Shown: piece by piece, positions 26,379-35,063 of the stretch
How the letters are laid out: every line of letters starts with the position of its first letter
How positions within the stretch are numbered: the first letter of the stretch is position 1
From: Leucobacter sp. G161
Lineage (GTDB): Bacteria > Actinomycetota > Actinomycetes > Actinomycetales > Microbacteriaceae
Assembly (NCBI RefSeq): GCF_001482305.1
Contig: NZ_LOHP01000001.1
Span: 1-64,000 of the forward strand
Direction: 5' to 3'
Length of the DNA stretch: 64,000 nt
Made by a program: the position numbers and the translations under genes
Notes under the pieces: model-generated
Database searches by the model: none
What the model saw: only the letters and a program-made list of their open reading frames with translations
Told to the model about the DNA's origin: nothing

Positions 26379-28172
26379 TTATCCGTCAGAGATGACCTCG
26401 CCGACGTCGAAGCGTTCCCCGTGCTGGTGCTTGAGTTCATTCGAACGGCGCCGAAACCCAGTTGTGCCATCTTGATACTGAGTGGCAAACCGCACTGCGC
26501 CCCCGGTCCACACCGGATAGCCCACGGCGAGAAAAGAAGCGATATTCGCTTCGGCAGTGGAACCAATATTGCCCTCGGAGACTGCCTTCAACGCGGTAAT
26601 TGCCGCTGCAAAGAGCAGTCTGTCTTCGGCGTCAGAAGCCACGCATGGGGAGAGAAGCGCAGTGTTTTGAGCCTGAGGATCAGTTGGGGACGTCGGTAGC
26701 CAGACTGCGGATTCCCCTGAGAAGCCAGCGGCTGAAACTACCTGGTGAAGGTCTTCCAGAGTCAAGCCCTCGCTCATGAGCGCTTGCGACTCGCTGTGGA
26801 GGCGGTTTATAAGTCGTTCGCCAAAAGACTCGGGAGTGTTCTTCGTGAGAATTGCTTGTTTGTTGAGTGCATCGGCAAGATCGTAGGCGAGTCCGATCGC
26901 TCGCTGATCAGAGTCAGGAGTCTCGACGATCTGCAGCAGCCTGAAGTTCTCAACCGGAGAGAAGAGCAGAAGCTGCGTAGAGGCAGTATCGGGGGCACCG
27001 TTTCCGATACTGATCTGATACGAAATGGTCCTCTCCCTGGATTTCTGTCCCGCCATGCCTCGGGGCGGCAACTCAGTGAGAGACATCTGTGCATCGTCAC
27101 TACCTGACGTACCTGTGCGCACCTCGACTCCGGCTTTCTCCAGGGCATGCCTCAGCAGGGTCGCCGAGTGCCCGGTGCCTGTGAGTCGAACTCGTACAAG
27201 GCGACGTGGGGCGAAACCTACTGGGCGTTTCACACCACGGGAAACCGCGGAGGAGTCGAAGAACAGTGCGTGAATCATGTTCTTGGTGACTTGCCCGGTG
27301 GCGACTCGAATGAGATATCGACTCTCGATGTGCAATGCAACATCGATACCTGTAGCCGCTCCCTCTGCTGCAGCGATGATTGCGGCAGCAGGCGCGGGGA
27401 ATCGTGGGCGCAGAGCGGCGTCGGCGAGTGGTTCCGGAAGACTACGACGCAGTTCATCTGCGTCGTAGATCCCGCCTGGGAGCTCAAAGCCTGGCAGATC
27501 CCAGGCTTTCGCTGGAGCAGGATTCTTACGAATCCATTCGAGAGCCCGCGGCCGCAGCTCCGCGATAGTGTCCACCACCTCGTCAACGAGGCCGAGCTCA
27601 TGTGCTTCAGCAACGGTGAAACGCGTGGCAGGCAGCACGATCTTGTAGAGCGCCTGTTTCAGTCCGAACATATAGACGGCCCGGGTGAGCCCACCTGCGC
27701 CTGGCAATAGTCCAAAGCCAATCTCGGGCAGCCCAATCTTGCTGTCCTTCACATCCGCAGCGATTCGGTAGTGCGTTGCGAGAGCAAACTCGAGACCACC
27801 GCCGAGCGCCGACCCGTTGATAGTGGAGACCACCGGTATCCCGAGGGTCTCCAGCGCTCTGAAGTGCCTTTTCACCGCGTCAATGGACTCGACCTGTTCT
27901 TCCGTGTGTTCCGCGGTGTAAGAAGCAAGCCTATTCAGATCGCCGCCTGCCAGGAAAGACTTTTTGGCCGAGGCCAGAATGACGCCGCTTGTCTGGTCTA
28001 CCTCTTCGTGGAGTCGATCCACCACCGCCCCGAGGGCGGCTTCGAAAGGTTCGTCCATGACGTTTACTGGGCCGTGCGGATTGTCGAGAGTGAGGGTAAC
28101 GATTCCTTCGCTATTTCGCTCGTACCTGATCGCTCCGGAAGTGCTCGTGATACCGGAATCTTTACTGTTCAT
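26379..28172 (-). CDS. Enoyl-CoA hydratase fused to a degenerate 3-hydroxyacyl-CoA dehydrogenase-like region
   Basis: 597 residues. Residues 14-230 form a crotonase domain: the oxyanion-hole segments KKSFLAGGDLN and SALGGGLEFA, and both catalytic glutamates of the FadB type (Glu128, Glu150 in GLPEIGFGLLPGAGG). The rest is laid out like FadB/FadJ but altered. The NAD-binding Rossmann start (VRLTGTGHSATLL, ~330) is only ~70 residues from the FSPVEN motif instead of ~125. The residue where FadJ has the catalytic histidine (HFFSPVE) is leucine. Hydration is likely retained, dehydrogenation probably lost. Same strand as the TRAP genes, 157 bases downstream of dctM. Confidence 0.82.
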   Translation of the reverse strand: MNSKDSGITSTSGAIRYERNSEGIVTLTLDNPHGPVNVMDEPFEAALGAVVDRLHEEVDQTSGVILASAKKSFLAGGDLNRLASYTAEHTEEQVESIDAVKRHFRALETLGIPVVSTINGSALGGGLEFALATHYRIAADVKDSKIGLPEIGFGLLPGAGGLTRAVYMFGLKQALYKIVLPATRFTVAEAHELGLVDEVVDTIAELRPRALEWIRKNPAPAKAWDLPGFELPGGIYDADELRRSLPEPLADAALRPRFPAPAAAIIAAAEGAATGIDVALHIESRYLIRVATGQVTKNMIHALFFDSSAVSRGVKRPVGFAPRRLVRVRLTGTGHSATLLRHALEKAGVEVRTGTSGSDDAQMSLTELPPRGMAGQKSRERTISYQISIGNGAPDTASTQLLLFSPVENFRLLQIVETPDSDQRAIGLAYDLADALNKQAILTKNTPESFGERLINRLHSESQALMSEGLTLEDLHQVVSAAGFSGESAVWLPTSPTDPQAQNTALLSPCVASDAEDRLLFAAAITALKAVSEGNIGSTAEANIASFLAVGYPVWTGGAVRFATQYQDGTTGFRRRSNELKHQHGERFDVGEVISDG

Positions 28173-28329
28173 GCTGGGTCACCTTGAAATATCCCGCGAT
28201 ACGGCGATACCGCGATGAGAAGTAATGCAAAAAATGAGTCGTACGGGCCAAAGCCCGGTGGTAGGCGCAGCTCGCTGACGGCCGAAGCCTGCTGTCCGTC
28301 GAACTGCGACGCTGACTTATTGAGCGGAT

Positions 28330-29739
28330 CTACATGATCGAGGGCAGCCATGTAGCCAGCACGGGGAAGGTGAGAACCAGCGCAACGACGGTGATATCGG
28401 AGATGAAGAACGGTACTACCGACATAAATATTGACTTCATTGGGACCCCGGGCGGCACGAACTTCCGCATGACGAAGAGCGACATCCCAAGTGGCGGAGT
28501 GATGGTGCCGATCTGAATCGAAATGATCATTGCAATTCCGAATGCCAGAGGGTCGATTCCTGCGGCGGTGACAATCGGCATGAACAGCGGGATCGTGATC
28601 AACAGTAGCGACACGGACTCGAGGAACAATCCAAGCACGATGACGATGAGCACCATGATGATGACGAGGAGCAGCGAGTTATTGGTTGCTCCGGTAATCA
28701 CGCCTACGAACCAGCGAACGAGGCCGCTGCCGGACATGACTCTGGCGTAGATGCTCGCGCCAACTACCAGGAAGAAGATCATGCCTGTGTTGAGTAACGC
28801 GTGATAGAGCGAGCGATAGAGCGCTTCCCAGTTGAGGCTCTTCGTGCTGATGGCGGCAAGGAGCGTGAGAACGACACCGATTGCGGCTGCCTCAGAAGTG
28901 GTAGCTATTCCCGAGAGGATGCTTCCTAGCGTTGCGACGATGATCACAAACAACCAGCAGGATGCCGCAACGACTTGGCTTTTCGAGGGGCTAGCCTGAT
29001 CAGTGATGCTGACAACGTGTGTCGGCACGCCAGAAGCACTCAGGGTACCGGTGGGCACCTCAGTATGGCCGCTTCGTTCGGAGGGACGTCTCCACGCCTC
29101 GATGTAACCGTGGTCGCTAGCGGGGTCACGTTTCACAATGGTCTTTACAACCAGCGCATAGCCCACTGCCATCAAAAGCCCTGGCACTACGCCAGCGATG
29201 AGCAGTGGTCCAACCGGAACTCCTGCGGTGGAACCCCAAACAATCACTACGGCGCTGGGCGGCAACACCATAGCGAGACCCCCGGCAGCCAAAACAGACC
29301 CCGAGGCCAGTTTTGGCGAGTACCCCCTGCGCTGCATTTCAGGAATGAGTGATCCTCCGAGGACGGCAGTCGAAGCAACTGCCGAACCGGAGAGCACTCC
29401 CATGAGGCCACCGCCAAACACTGCTAGGAATGCGAGGCGACCTTTGACGTTGCTCAGCATCTGGTCGAGGCCGCTGATAGCGGTGAGCATGAGACCGGAA
29501 CGAAACAGGACTTCACCCATCAAGATGAATAAGGGGATGGCGACGAGCGTAAAGGTGGATACGCTCGTCACAGCTGCGATAGCAGCCATTTGCAGACCAG
29601 AGGCTGCCCCGAAAAGGAGCATTGCACCGCCGGCGGACACGACCAGCAGAGCCACGCCTATCGGAAACCGGGCGAGCAACATGACCGCCAGCCCGCCGAA
29701 CATGAATAGTACCCATACCCAAATTGGAAGAGTTGTCAT
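28330..29739 (-). CDS. TRAP transporter large permease (DctM family)
   Basis: 469 residues, about 12 membrane helices. DctM-type features include ARFPIGVALLVVSAG, IPLFILMGEVLFRSG, the GVLSGSAVASTAVLGG core and a late GTITPPLGMSLFV. It drives Na+-coupled uptake of an organic acid delivered by the binding protein. A cytoplasmic insert near residues 210-245 is polar and less conserved. Start overlaps the DctQ stop by 4 bases. Confidence 0.92.
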   Translation of the reverse strand: MTTLPIWVWVLFMFGGLAVMLLARFPIGVALLVVSAGGAMLLFGAASGLQMAAIAAVTSVSTFTLVAIPLFILMGEVLFRSGLMLTAISGLDQMLSNVKGRLAFLAVFGGGLMGVLSGSAVASTAVLGGSLIPEMQRRGYSPKLASGSVLAAGGLAMVLPPSAVVIVWGSTAGVPVGPLLIAGVVPGLLMAVGYALVVKTIVKRDPASDHGYIEAWRRPSERSGHTEVPTGTLSASGVPTHVVSITDQASPSKSQVVAASCWLFVIIVATLGSILSGIATTSEAAAIGVVLTLLAAISTKSLNWEALYRSLYHALLNTGMIFFLVVGASIYARVMSGSGLVRWFVGVITGATNNSLLLVIIMVLIVIVLGLFLESVSLLLITIPLFMPIVTAAGIDPLAFGIAMIISIQIGTITPPLGMSLFVMRKFVPPGVPMKSIFMSVVPFFISDITVVALVLTFPVLATWLPSIM

Positions 29740-30254
29740 TCTGATAGCTCCTCGCTGCTGTCATCGGCGTCAAGGACGGTTTGCCTCCGCAGCAGCGTGA
29801 GGGCGAACGTGGTCAGGCCAATCGCAAGGGCGAGCATCGGAATCCAACGTGGCGGGCCACTATTTGATCCAATCCTGATCCCGAGATCCACATCGTTCAA
29901 GAACTGCCTGAATACGACGACTGCGAAGGCGCCGAGCACGAAGGCTGAGATGAGCGTGGAGAGTCTGCCTGCGAGAATCTTGCCTCTACGAGCTGCGGCC
30001 GGAAGAACCTCCATGCGTACATGGCCGTTGTGAAGCATGACGAAAGCCAGCGATAGAAACACAGTGAGGCCCATCGCAACTTCGCTGCTGCCAAAAAGGA
30101 ACGCAGAGGGTTGCGACAGTACTTTCCGGTAGTACACGCCGAGGGCTGTGGCCACCAACATGTAGACAAAACAAGCGCCTGCGATGACTGCAGTGCCGCG
30201 TGCGAGCCACGCCACACCAACGTCATAAGCTGCGCTGAAACCGCGCCTGGACAT
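29736..30254 (-). CDS. TRAP transporter small permease (DctQ family)
   Basis: 172 residues with four hydrophobic helices, including AVIAGACFVYMLVATALGVY near the start and VFLSLAFVMLHNGHVRMEVL in the middle; the latter pattern (GxHVRxE/V) is typical of DctQ. It lies between the binding protein (9-base gap) and the large permease (4-base overlap), completing a standard P-Q-M operon. Confidence 0.9.
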   Translation of the reverse strand: MSRRGFSAAYDVGVAWLARGTAVIAGACFVYMLVATALGVYYRKVLSQPSAFLFGSSEVAMGLTVFLSLAFVMLHNGHVRMEVLPAAARRGKILAGRLSTLISAFVLGAFAVVVFRQFLNDVDLGIRIGSNSGPPRWIPMLALAIGLTTFALTLLRRQTVLDADDSSEELSE

Positions 30255-30263
30255 GCTGTGGTG

Positions 30264-31301
30264 CTACTTAATCCCGTAGATTTCTGCGAGAGGCATGGAT
30301 TCCGGGCTGCGGGACAGGAGATCATCCCACGCGCCATTCACCACGATCTCCGTAATCCTGGCGGATTCTGAGCTCGAGGGCGTGACGATCTCGATCCCGT
30401 CAGCCTCGAAGTCCGCTAACTGGCCTTCCACTAGCGGGAGGAATATGTCCCCGAGTTTTCCTTCAGTGGTCACGATCGCCTGATTGATCGCGTCTTGCGT
30501 CGCTGGCTCCAAGCTGTCCCATTTCGCGAGGTTCATCACGATGGGGTAGGCGCCACTCATGAGTTCAACGTTCAGGGTCGCGACTACGGCCTCCTTCAGC
30601 CCGAGACCTTCTACGCCGAAGTTGCCAGCGATAAATCCGTCAGTTGTGCCACGGTCCATCGCGTTGTACACCTCGGAGATTGGGAGATTGACGGACTGCC
30701 CACCAAGTCCTTCTATCGCGGGCATCTGTGAAGCAGATCCTCGGATGAGGAAGCCGTCTAGGTCGATATTGTTTGGGTCGAGAGACTTGTACTTTTCGCC
30801 CAACTGCATCTGCGCACCGTAGTGCTCGAGCCCCTGCCCGACGAGCTTGAGCCCATTGTCTGCGTGCATCGAATCGAGAATCTCGAAAGCGCCATTCTCA
30901 CGATCCTCGAGTGGGCTGGTGGTCGCCAGGCCCATGACGTCAGCAAACTGCAGAAGGTGTGAATAGTAGCAGGAGCACAAGCTGGACATGTCCACCGCAC
31001 CGGACATCACAGCCTCTGCCTGCTCCGTCCCCGGAATGGTTTCTGGGCCGCCCATGTACTCAATGGTGATCCAGGGGGCGTTCTCGCTGAGCTCGTCAAC
31101 GAATGACCAAAAGCCGAGGTGTTCATTTGCGTCACGTACTTGAGCAGTCATTGCGCGGATAGTGACGGGGCTGGGTTCATCCGCAGAAGCACCGTCGTTG
31201 GTGCTCGCAGGAGACGGGCTCCCGCTGCAGCCGACGAGCGCGAGCGAGAGCCCTGCTGCTATTGCTGTGATGCGAAGGAGTTGCCTACGAGGGGAGTTCA
31301 T
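30264..31301 (-). CDS. TRAP transporter substrate-binding lipoprotein (DctP family)
   Basis: 345 residues with a lipoprotein signal (RRQLLRITAIAAGLSLALVGC, Cys25). The mature domain has the DctP shape: an early WSFVDELSENAP segment, AVMSGAVDMSSLCSCYYSHLL and the GFIAGNFGVEGLGLKE stretch preceding the hinge. The family's usual substrate-carboxylate arginine cannot be assigned with confidence. First gene of dctPQM. The acyl-CoA synthetase transcribed divergently suggests the ligand is a carboxylic acid that is then linked to CoA. Confidence 0.87.
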   Translation of the reverse strand: MNSPRRQLLRITAIAAGLSLALVGCSGSPSPASTNDGASADEPSPVTIRAMTAQVRDANEHLGFWSFVDELSENAPWITIEYMGGPETIPGTEQAEAVMSGAVDMSSLCSCYYSHLLQFADVMGLATTSPLEDRENGAFEILDSMHADNGLKLVGQGLEHYGAQMQLGEKYKSLDPNNIDLDGFLIRGSASQMPAIEGLGGQSVNLPISEVYNAMDRGTTDGFIAGNFGVEGLGLKEAVVATLNVELMSGAYPIVMNLAKWDSLEPATQDAINQAIVTTEGKLGDIFLPLVEGQLADFEADGIEIVTPSSSESARITEIVVNGAWDDLLSRSPESMPLAEIYGIK

Positions 31302-31483
31302 TAGTGATCCCTTTCATGTTGGGTCTGTACCGCGCAGTCGTGCGTAGCTGAGGGCATGACAGGTGAGCGTCGGTATGGCGACGGTGGTTCGGTTTGCCCT
31401 GCAAGGCAGGCTCGAAGGGGCTTGAGTGTGCTGGGTGTTCTGCGGGGCCAACGTCCTTGTGGGGTGGGCAGAATCCTGGACTT

Positions 31484-31511
31484 CATTAATTGGTCGATTG
31501 TACGATTAATG
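31484..31511. promoter_or_regulatory. Putative operator 1 in the dctP/acyl-CoA synthetase intergenic region
   Basis: CATTAAT (31484-31490) and its inverse ATTAATG (31505-31511) frame 14 bases. The same half-site occurs in the second palindrome 115 bases away. Possible target of the TetR regulator encoded at 33579. Confidence 0.4.
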
Positions 31512-31625
31512 TAGAGAATAGCCGACTTTTTAGATTGCGCAAGGGTTAGAGCGGCTTCGGTTTTGAATTTTGTAGGCAGGAAATTCGTAGCCCATTCGGT
31601 GGGTATGTCGTGTATCGTGTTCCAA

Positions 31626-31647
31626 AATTAATCGAGCGAGATTAATT
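31626..31647. promoter_or_regulatory. Putative operator 2 before the acyl-CoA synthetase
   Basis: 8-bp perfect arms AATTAATC and GATTAATT (31626-31633, 31640-31647) around GAGCGA, 43-64 bases before the synthetase start. It shares the ATTAAT half-site with operator 1. The 388-base divergent region holds no gene otherwise. Confidence 0.45.
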
Positions 31648-31689
31648 ATCCAGCCATATCAAATAGTGAGTCCGAAGGCGTCAGAGGCG

Positions 31690-33273
31690 ATGCCAGAAAG
31701 AGTTCAGGCAATCATGGATATTTCCTTTACCATTCGTCAATCCGAGAATCAGCTTTCTCGTTTCGATGACTCCGCACCGGCCATTAGGTTTGAAGATCAA
31801 GAAGCCCTGAGTTTTTCTGAGCTGCGTGAGCTGACCTGGCAGTTCTCCAACGGGCTTCACGAGCTCGGGGTGCGGCCGGGTGACCGGGTCGGACTGGCGC
31901 TTCACAACAGCGTGGAATACTGGGCGCTCTATCTCGCGGCAACTCGTTTGGGTGCGATTGCAGTCCGAATTAATTTTCGCCTGCGGAGCGAAGAACTGGA
32001 GTTCATTCTCCAGGACTCCGGCTGCAAGGTGCTGGTGGCAGAAACACATGTCCTAGATAGCCTTGAGGCTATTCGGGACGAGCTGCCGGTGCTTCACTAC
32101 TTTGGCCCTGGAGTTGAACTGTCGGCCGCCGATTGGTGGGCTAACCTGACGGAGCTTAGGGCAGCGAGCTCGGATGAACCGAACGTTGCCCTACCTGACC
32201 CCTCTGATCCCGCCATGCTGATGTATACCTCTGGGACCACGGGCAGCCCGAAGGGCGTGATCTGGAGTCACAGCAACACGCTCTGGTACTCAGCCATGCA
32301 GCGTATTGAGTGGGGGTACGGGCAGGAGACTGTCACGCAGCTGAATGGACCTATTCACCACGTTGGTGCGCTCGAGAACTTTGGCCTACCGACACTGCTC
32401 GCCGGGGGAACCGTCGTGGTGTTTGGTAGCACAGGCTTCAGCCTCGAGCGCGCGCTTGAGGTTGCAGAGAACGTAGGCACAACGGAGCTGATGCTCTTTC
32501 CGTCGATGCTGCAGGAGCTGACTCGGAAGAGGCCTGACGAGTTGGCTGGACTCCATCGGGTGAGACGCATTGTGACTGGCGGAGATACTGTTTCCCCGGT
32601 CACCGCGAACGCAATCAAGGCTCTTCTTCCGAATGTCGAGCTCACGCAGGTGTACGGACTGACGGAAGGTACACCGATTGCTGTTTCGAGTCCTCCAGGG
32701 TTGATGTTTGATCGCCCCGAACTAGTCGGTATTCCCTCACCGTATACCGAGGTCTCAATTCGCGACCAAGACGGACGCGATGTTCCCGCTGGGGTCGCCG
32801 GAGAGATTTGGACTCGCAGTCCAGCTGGCTCGCTCGGGTACTGGAACCGGCCTGAGGAGAACGACCAGACGTTCATCGACGGCTGGTGTCGGACCGGCGA
32901 CGGAGGTGTGATTGAGGGAGGGCACTTAAAGTTCACCGCACGCCTAAAGGACATTATCCGTAGCGGCGGAGAGAACCTCTCTCCAGCCGAGATTGAGAAT
33001 GTGTTGAAGCGGCATCCAGAGATTCTGGATGCAGCAGTGATCGGGGTACCCCACCCGGCGCTTACTGAAACTGTGTGTGCCGTAGTGGTGAAGAAGGAAG
33101 GAGCTGCGATTCAATCTGAAGACGTCGTTGCATACTGCGGCCAGTACCTGGCCGGTTTCAAGAAGCCCCGCGCAGTGATGTTCGTGGATCAGCTCCCACG
33201 AAATCCGTCACAGAAAGTGCAGAAGTTCATTTTGCGCGAGCAGTTTGCGACGACCGGCATTCCCGTGGCCTAG
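31690..33273 (+). CDS. AMP-forming acyl-CoA synthetase (ANL superfamily)
   Basis: 527 residues from the ATG at 31690; a GTG at 31666 is also in frame, and ATG 31714 is another choice. Core motifs are present: YTSGTTGSPKGVIWSH (phosphate loop), QVYGLTEG, YWNRPEENDQTFIDGWCRTGDGG, KDIIRSGGENLSPAEIE and the C-terminal lysine in PRNPSQKVQKF. It activates a carboxylate as an acyl-adenylate and then a CoA thioester. The substrate pocket gives no safe reading. Divergent from the TRAP operon, suggesting uptake and activation of the same acid. Confidence 0.9.
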   Translation: MPERVQAIMDISFTIRQSENQLSRFDDSAPAIRFEDQEALSFSELRELTWQFSNGLHELGVRPGDRVGLALHNSVEYWALYLAATRLGAIAVRINFRLRSEELEFILQDSGCKVLVAETHVLDSLEAIRDELPVLHYFGPGVELSAADWWANLTELRAASSDEPNVALPDPSDPAMLMYTSGTTGSPKGVIWSHSNTLWYSAMQRIEWGYGQETVTQLNGPIHHVGALENFGLPTLLAGGTVVVFGSTGFSLERALEVAENVGTTELMLFPSMLQELTRKRPDELAGLHRVRRIVTGGDTVSPVTANAIKALLPNVELTQVYGLTEGTPIAVSSPPGLMFDRPELVGIPSPYTEVSIRDQDGRDVPAGVAGEIWTRSPAGSLGYWNRPEENDQTFIDGWCRTGDGGVIEGGHLKFTARLKDIIRSGGENLSPAEIENVLKRHPEILDAAVIGVPHPALTETVCAVVVKKEGAAIQSEDVVAYCGQYLAGFKKPRAVMFVDQLPRNPSQKVQKFILREQFATTGIPVA

Positions 33274-33523
33274 CAGATGTATCCAGTGAGGTTGGTTCCA
33301 GCAGGCGGCGAGCGGCACAAGCTTGCTGCCAAGGCGGCTTCGCCCGGTTCTCTCCGGCTGTGGCTGGGGCTCGTACGCCAGTGATTTCAAAATCTGTATT
33401 GCGGTAACGGTGGCCGGAAGGGGGTTACCATTGATTCGAACGACGTCGCCGCAGGGCGCAGCGATGACCTGGCGAGTTGGAGAAAGATGCGCGGGTTGCT
33501 GTGCAGCATAGCTTGCAGGGAGC
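33274..33523 (+). other. Degraded spacer before the second synthetase tail
   Basis: No gene seen in this ~250-base stretch on either strand. It sits between an intact acyl-CoA synthetase and the 3' scrap of another, so it is probably the worn remains of a deleted gene, but no protein similarity survives that I can read. Confidence 0.4.
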
Positions 33524-33592
33524 CCGTCACAGAAAGTGCAGATGTTTATCTTGAGGGATCAATTTGCAGTAGCGGGTTTTGCCATTGTCTAG
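33524..33592 (+). pseudogene. 3' scrap of a second acyl-CoA synthetase gene
   Basis: 23 codons (PSQKVQMFILRDQFAVAGFAIV, stop) align with the end of the intact synthetase (PSQKVQKFILREQFATTGIPVA, stop), 13-14 of 22 residues identical. The first 19 bases of the two copies are the same. No upstream part of the second gene remains. The start of the TetR gene overlaps this scrap. Confidence 0.8.
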
Positions 33593-34340
33593 ACCCACTG
33601 CACCCCGCGGTCGGCCAAGAGCTGCAGCGTTAGCGGAGCGCGGCATCGATACGCGGCAGAATATTCTCGATGCTTTCACGCACCTGGTCGCGCAGCGCGG
33701 TTACCAGGCCACGAGTATTTCGTCGATCGCGGAGGCTGCGGGGGTGACTAAGGGCACCGTAGTGCATCACTTCGCGACGAAAGATCACATGATGCAGGAA
33801 GCGCAAACTCAGTATTTTCTCCGCCGGGTTGAAGAGTTTTCACGTATCTTGGCAGAGGTTGACGATCCGGAGCTACAGCTCACCGCTGCGATCTACCTCA
33901 CGATTCGCGCGCACCGTGACGATCGCGCAGGGACTGTTGCGTTCATGCGCGAGTACGCGCACTATCTGTTTGCTGAGATGACTCCCGAGCTGCAGACTCT
34001 CCGTTCTGAGTATGCAGCCTTGATGGTGGGAATAGTGCGGAAGGGGGAGGCCAAGGGCGTTTTCGCTGTCAAGAACGCTCGACTCACCTCTTTGCAGATA
34101 TTTGGAATGGTTAACCATCTTTGGACCTGGTACCGACCTGAGCAATCTGAGTCAGCAGAGGAAATCACCGCGCAGTTCGCTCACAACATTTTGTATGGTG
34201 TGGTGTCCGCCCGCTCAGGCACAGATCGGAGCGTGGAGGATCTTGCGGTGTTTCTGCACACGCTCAAACCATGGTTGGCGCCGGTGCAAACGTATGCCCC
34301 TTCGAGATTCACTGCCTCTGAAGCGGAGCGGGATACGTAG
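33579..34340 (+). CDS. TetR-family transcription regulator
   Basis: Up to 253 residues, starting at TTG 33579 or 33585; no ATG lies nearby before the DNA-binding domain. The helix-turn-helix is TRQNILDAFTHLVAQRGYQATSI, then AEAAGVTKGTVVHHFATKDHMM. The C-terminal domain is helical with no known ligand motif. It follows the acyl-CoA synthetase in the same direction and is the likely controller of the TRAP/synthetase/hydratase block, by analogy with TetR repressors of fatty-acid and aromatic-acid catabolism that respond to acyl-CoAs. Base use is less GC-rich than the genes after 34426. Confidence 0.85.
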   Translation: MPLSRPTAPRGRPRAAALAERGIDTRQNILDAFTHLVAQRGYQATSISSIAEAAGVTKGTVVHHFATKDHMMQEAQTQYFLRRVEEFSRILAEVDDPELQLTAAIYLTIRAHRDDRAGTVAFMREYAHYLFAEMTPELQTLRSEYAALMVGIVRKGEAKGVFAVKNARLTSLQIFGMVNHLWTWYRPEQSESAEEITAQFAHNILYGVVSARSGTDRSVEDLAVFLHTLKPWLAPVQTYAPSRFTASEAERDT

Positions 34341-34425
34341 CTGTGGCCATTAGGCGGCTGCGAACATGTGACGATACCCGGGCTGTGCCGCACGCCCACG
34401 AGTCTCCGCGCCCTAGACTGGAGCC

Positions 34426-34719
34426 GTGGAACCCGTACGCATCACCCTCCTCGGCAAGCCCGGTTGTCACCTCTGTGATGACGCTCGCGCGGCGATCGAG
34501 CAGGTGTGCGCCCAGCTCGCACAAGACAAGATCGCGACCGAGCTCATCGAGCTGAACATCCTCGAGGACGAGGGACTCGCCCGGCTGCACTCGGAGGAGA
34601 TTCCCGTTGTGCGCATCGGGGAGAAGCGCCACGCGATCTGGCGGGTCGACCCGGTGAAGTTCGATGCGGCCGTGCGCCGCGCCGCTCGATCATCCAAATC
34701 CTCGTTCTGGCGGCGCTAA
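34426..34719 (+). CDS. Glutaredoxin-like thiol-disulfide protein
   Basis: 97 residues, GTG start. The thioredoxin-fold strand ITLLGKPGCHLCDDA carries CxxC as Cys-His-Leu-Cys near residues 14-17, and the cis-proline loop is EEIPVVRIG. It belongs to the small DUF836-type glutaredoxins of actinobacteria. It starts the conserved chromosomal segment to the right of the accessory block. Confidence 0.88.
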   Translation: MEPVRITLLGKPGCHLCDDARAAIEQVCAQLAQDKIATELIELNILEDEGLARLHSEEIPVVRIGEKRHAIWRVDPVKFDAAVRRAARSSKSSFWRR

Positions 34720-34757
34720 CTGCCCGCACCCACCTGCACCGCATCAAAGGAGACATC

Positions 34758-35060
34758 ATGGCAGTGCGCCACATTGTGAGCTGGAAAATGAACGGCGAGA
34801 CCGCAGAGGTCCGTGCGCATCAGGCGACGGAGATCGCGGAGGCGCTGCGTGCACTCCCGGCGACCGTCCCCGGGATCCTCGCCCTCGATGTGCACCTCAA
34901 CGAGCTCAACGCCGAAGCGAACTGGGATCTTGTGTTGGTGAGTGACCACGCGGATCAGGCCGCGCTCGATGTCTACGCGACTCACCCGGATCACCTCGAG
35001 GTCGTGGCGCTCGTCAAGGAGCGTTCCGCGGGTCGGGCCGGGGTCGACTTCGAGGTCTAA
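34758..35060 (+). CDS. Dabb-domain (stress-responsive A/B barrel) protein
   Basis: 100 residues from ATG 34758 with AAAGGAG six bases upstream. RHIVSWKMNGET at the start, a long first helix, LNELNAEANWDLVLVSDHAD in the middle and YATHPDHLEVV near the end match the dimeric alpha+beta barrel (Dabb) family. Biochemical role is unknown; some members are stress-induced, others are polyketide cyclases. It sits three bases before the CdaR-like regulator and probably shares its transcript. Confidence 0.88.
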   Translation: MAVRHIVSWKMNGETAEVRAHQATEIAEALRALPATVPGILALDVHLNELNAEANWDLVLVSDHADQAALDVYATHPDHLEVVALVKERSAGRAGVDFEV

Positions 35061-35063
35061 CCG

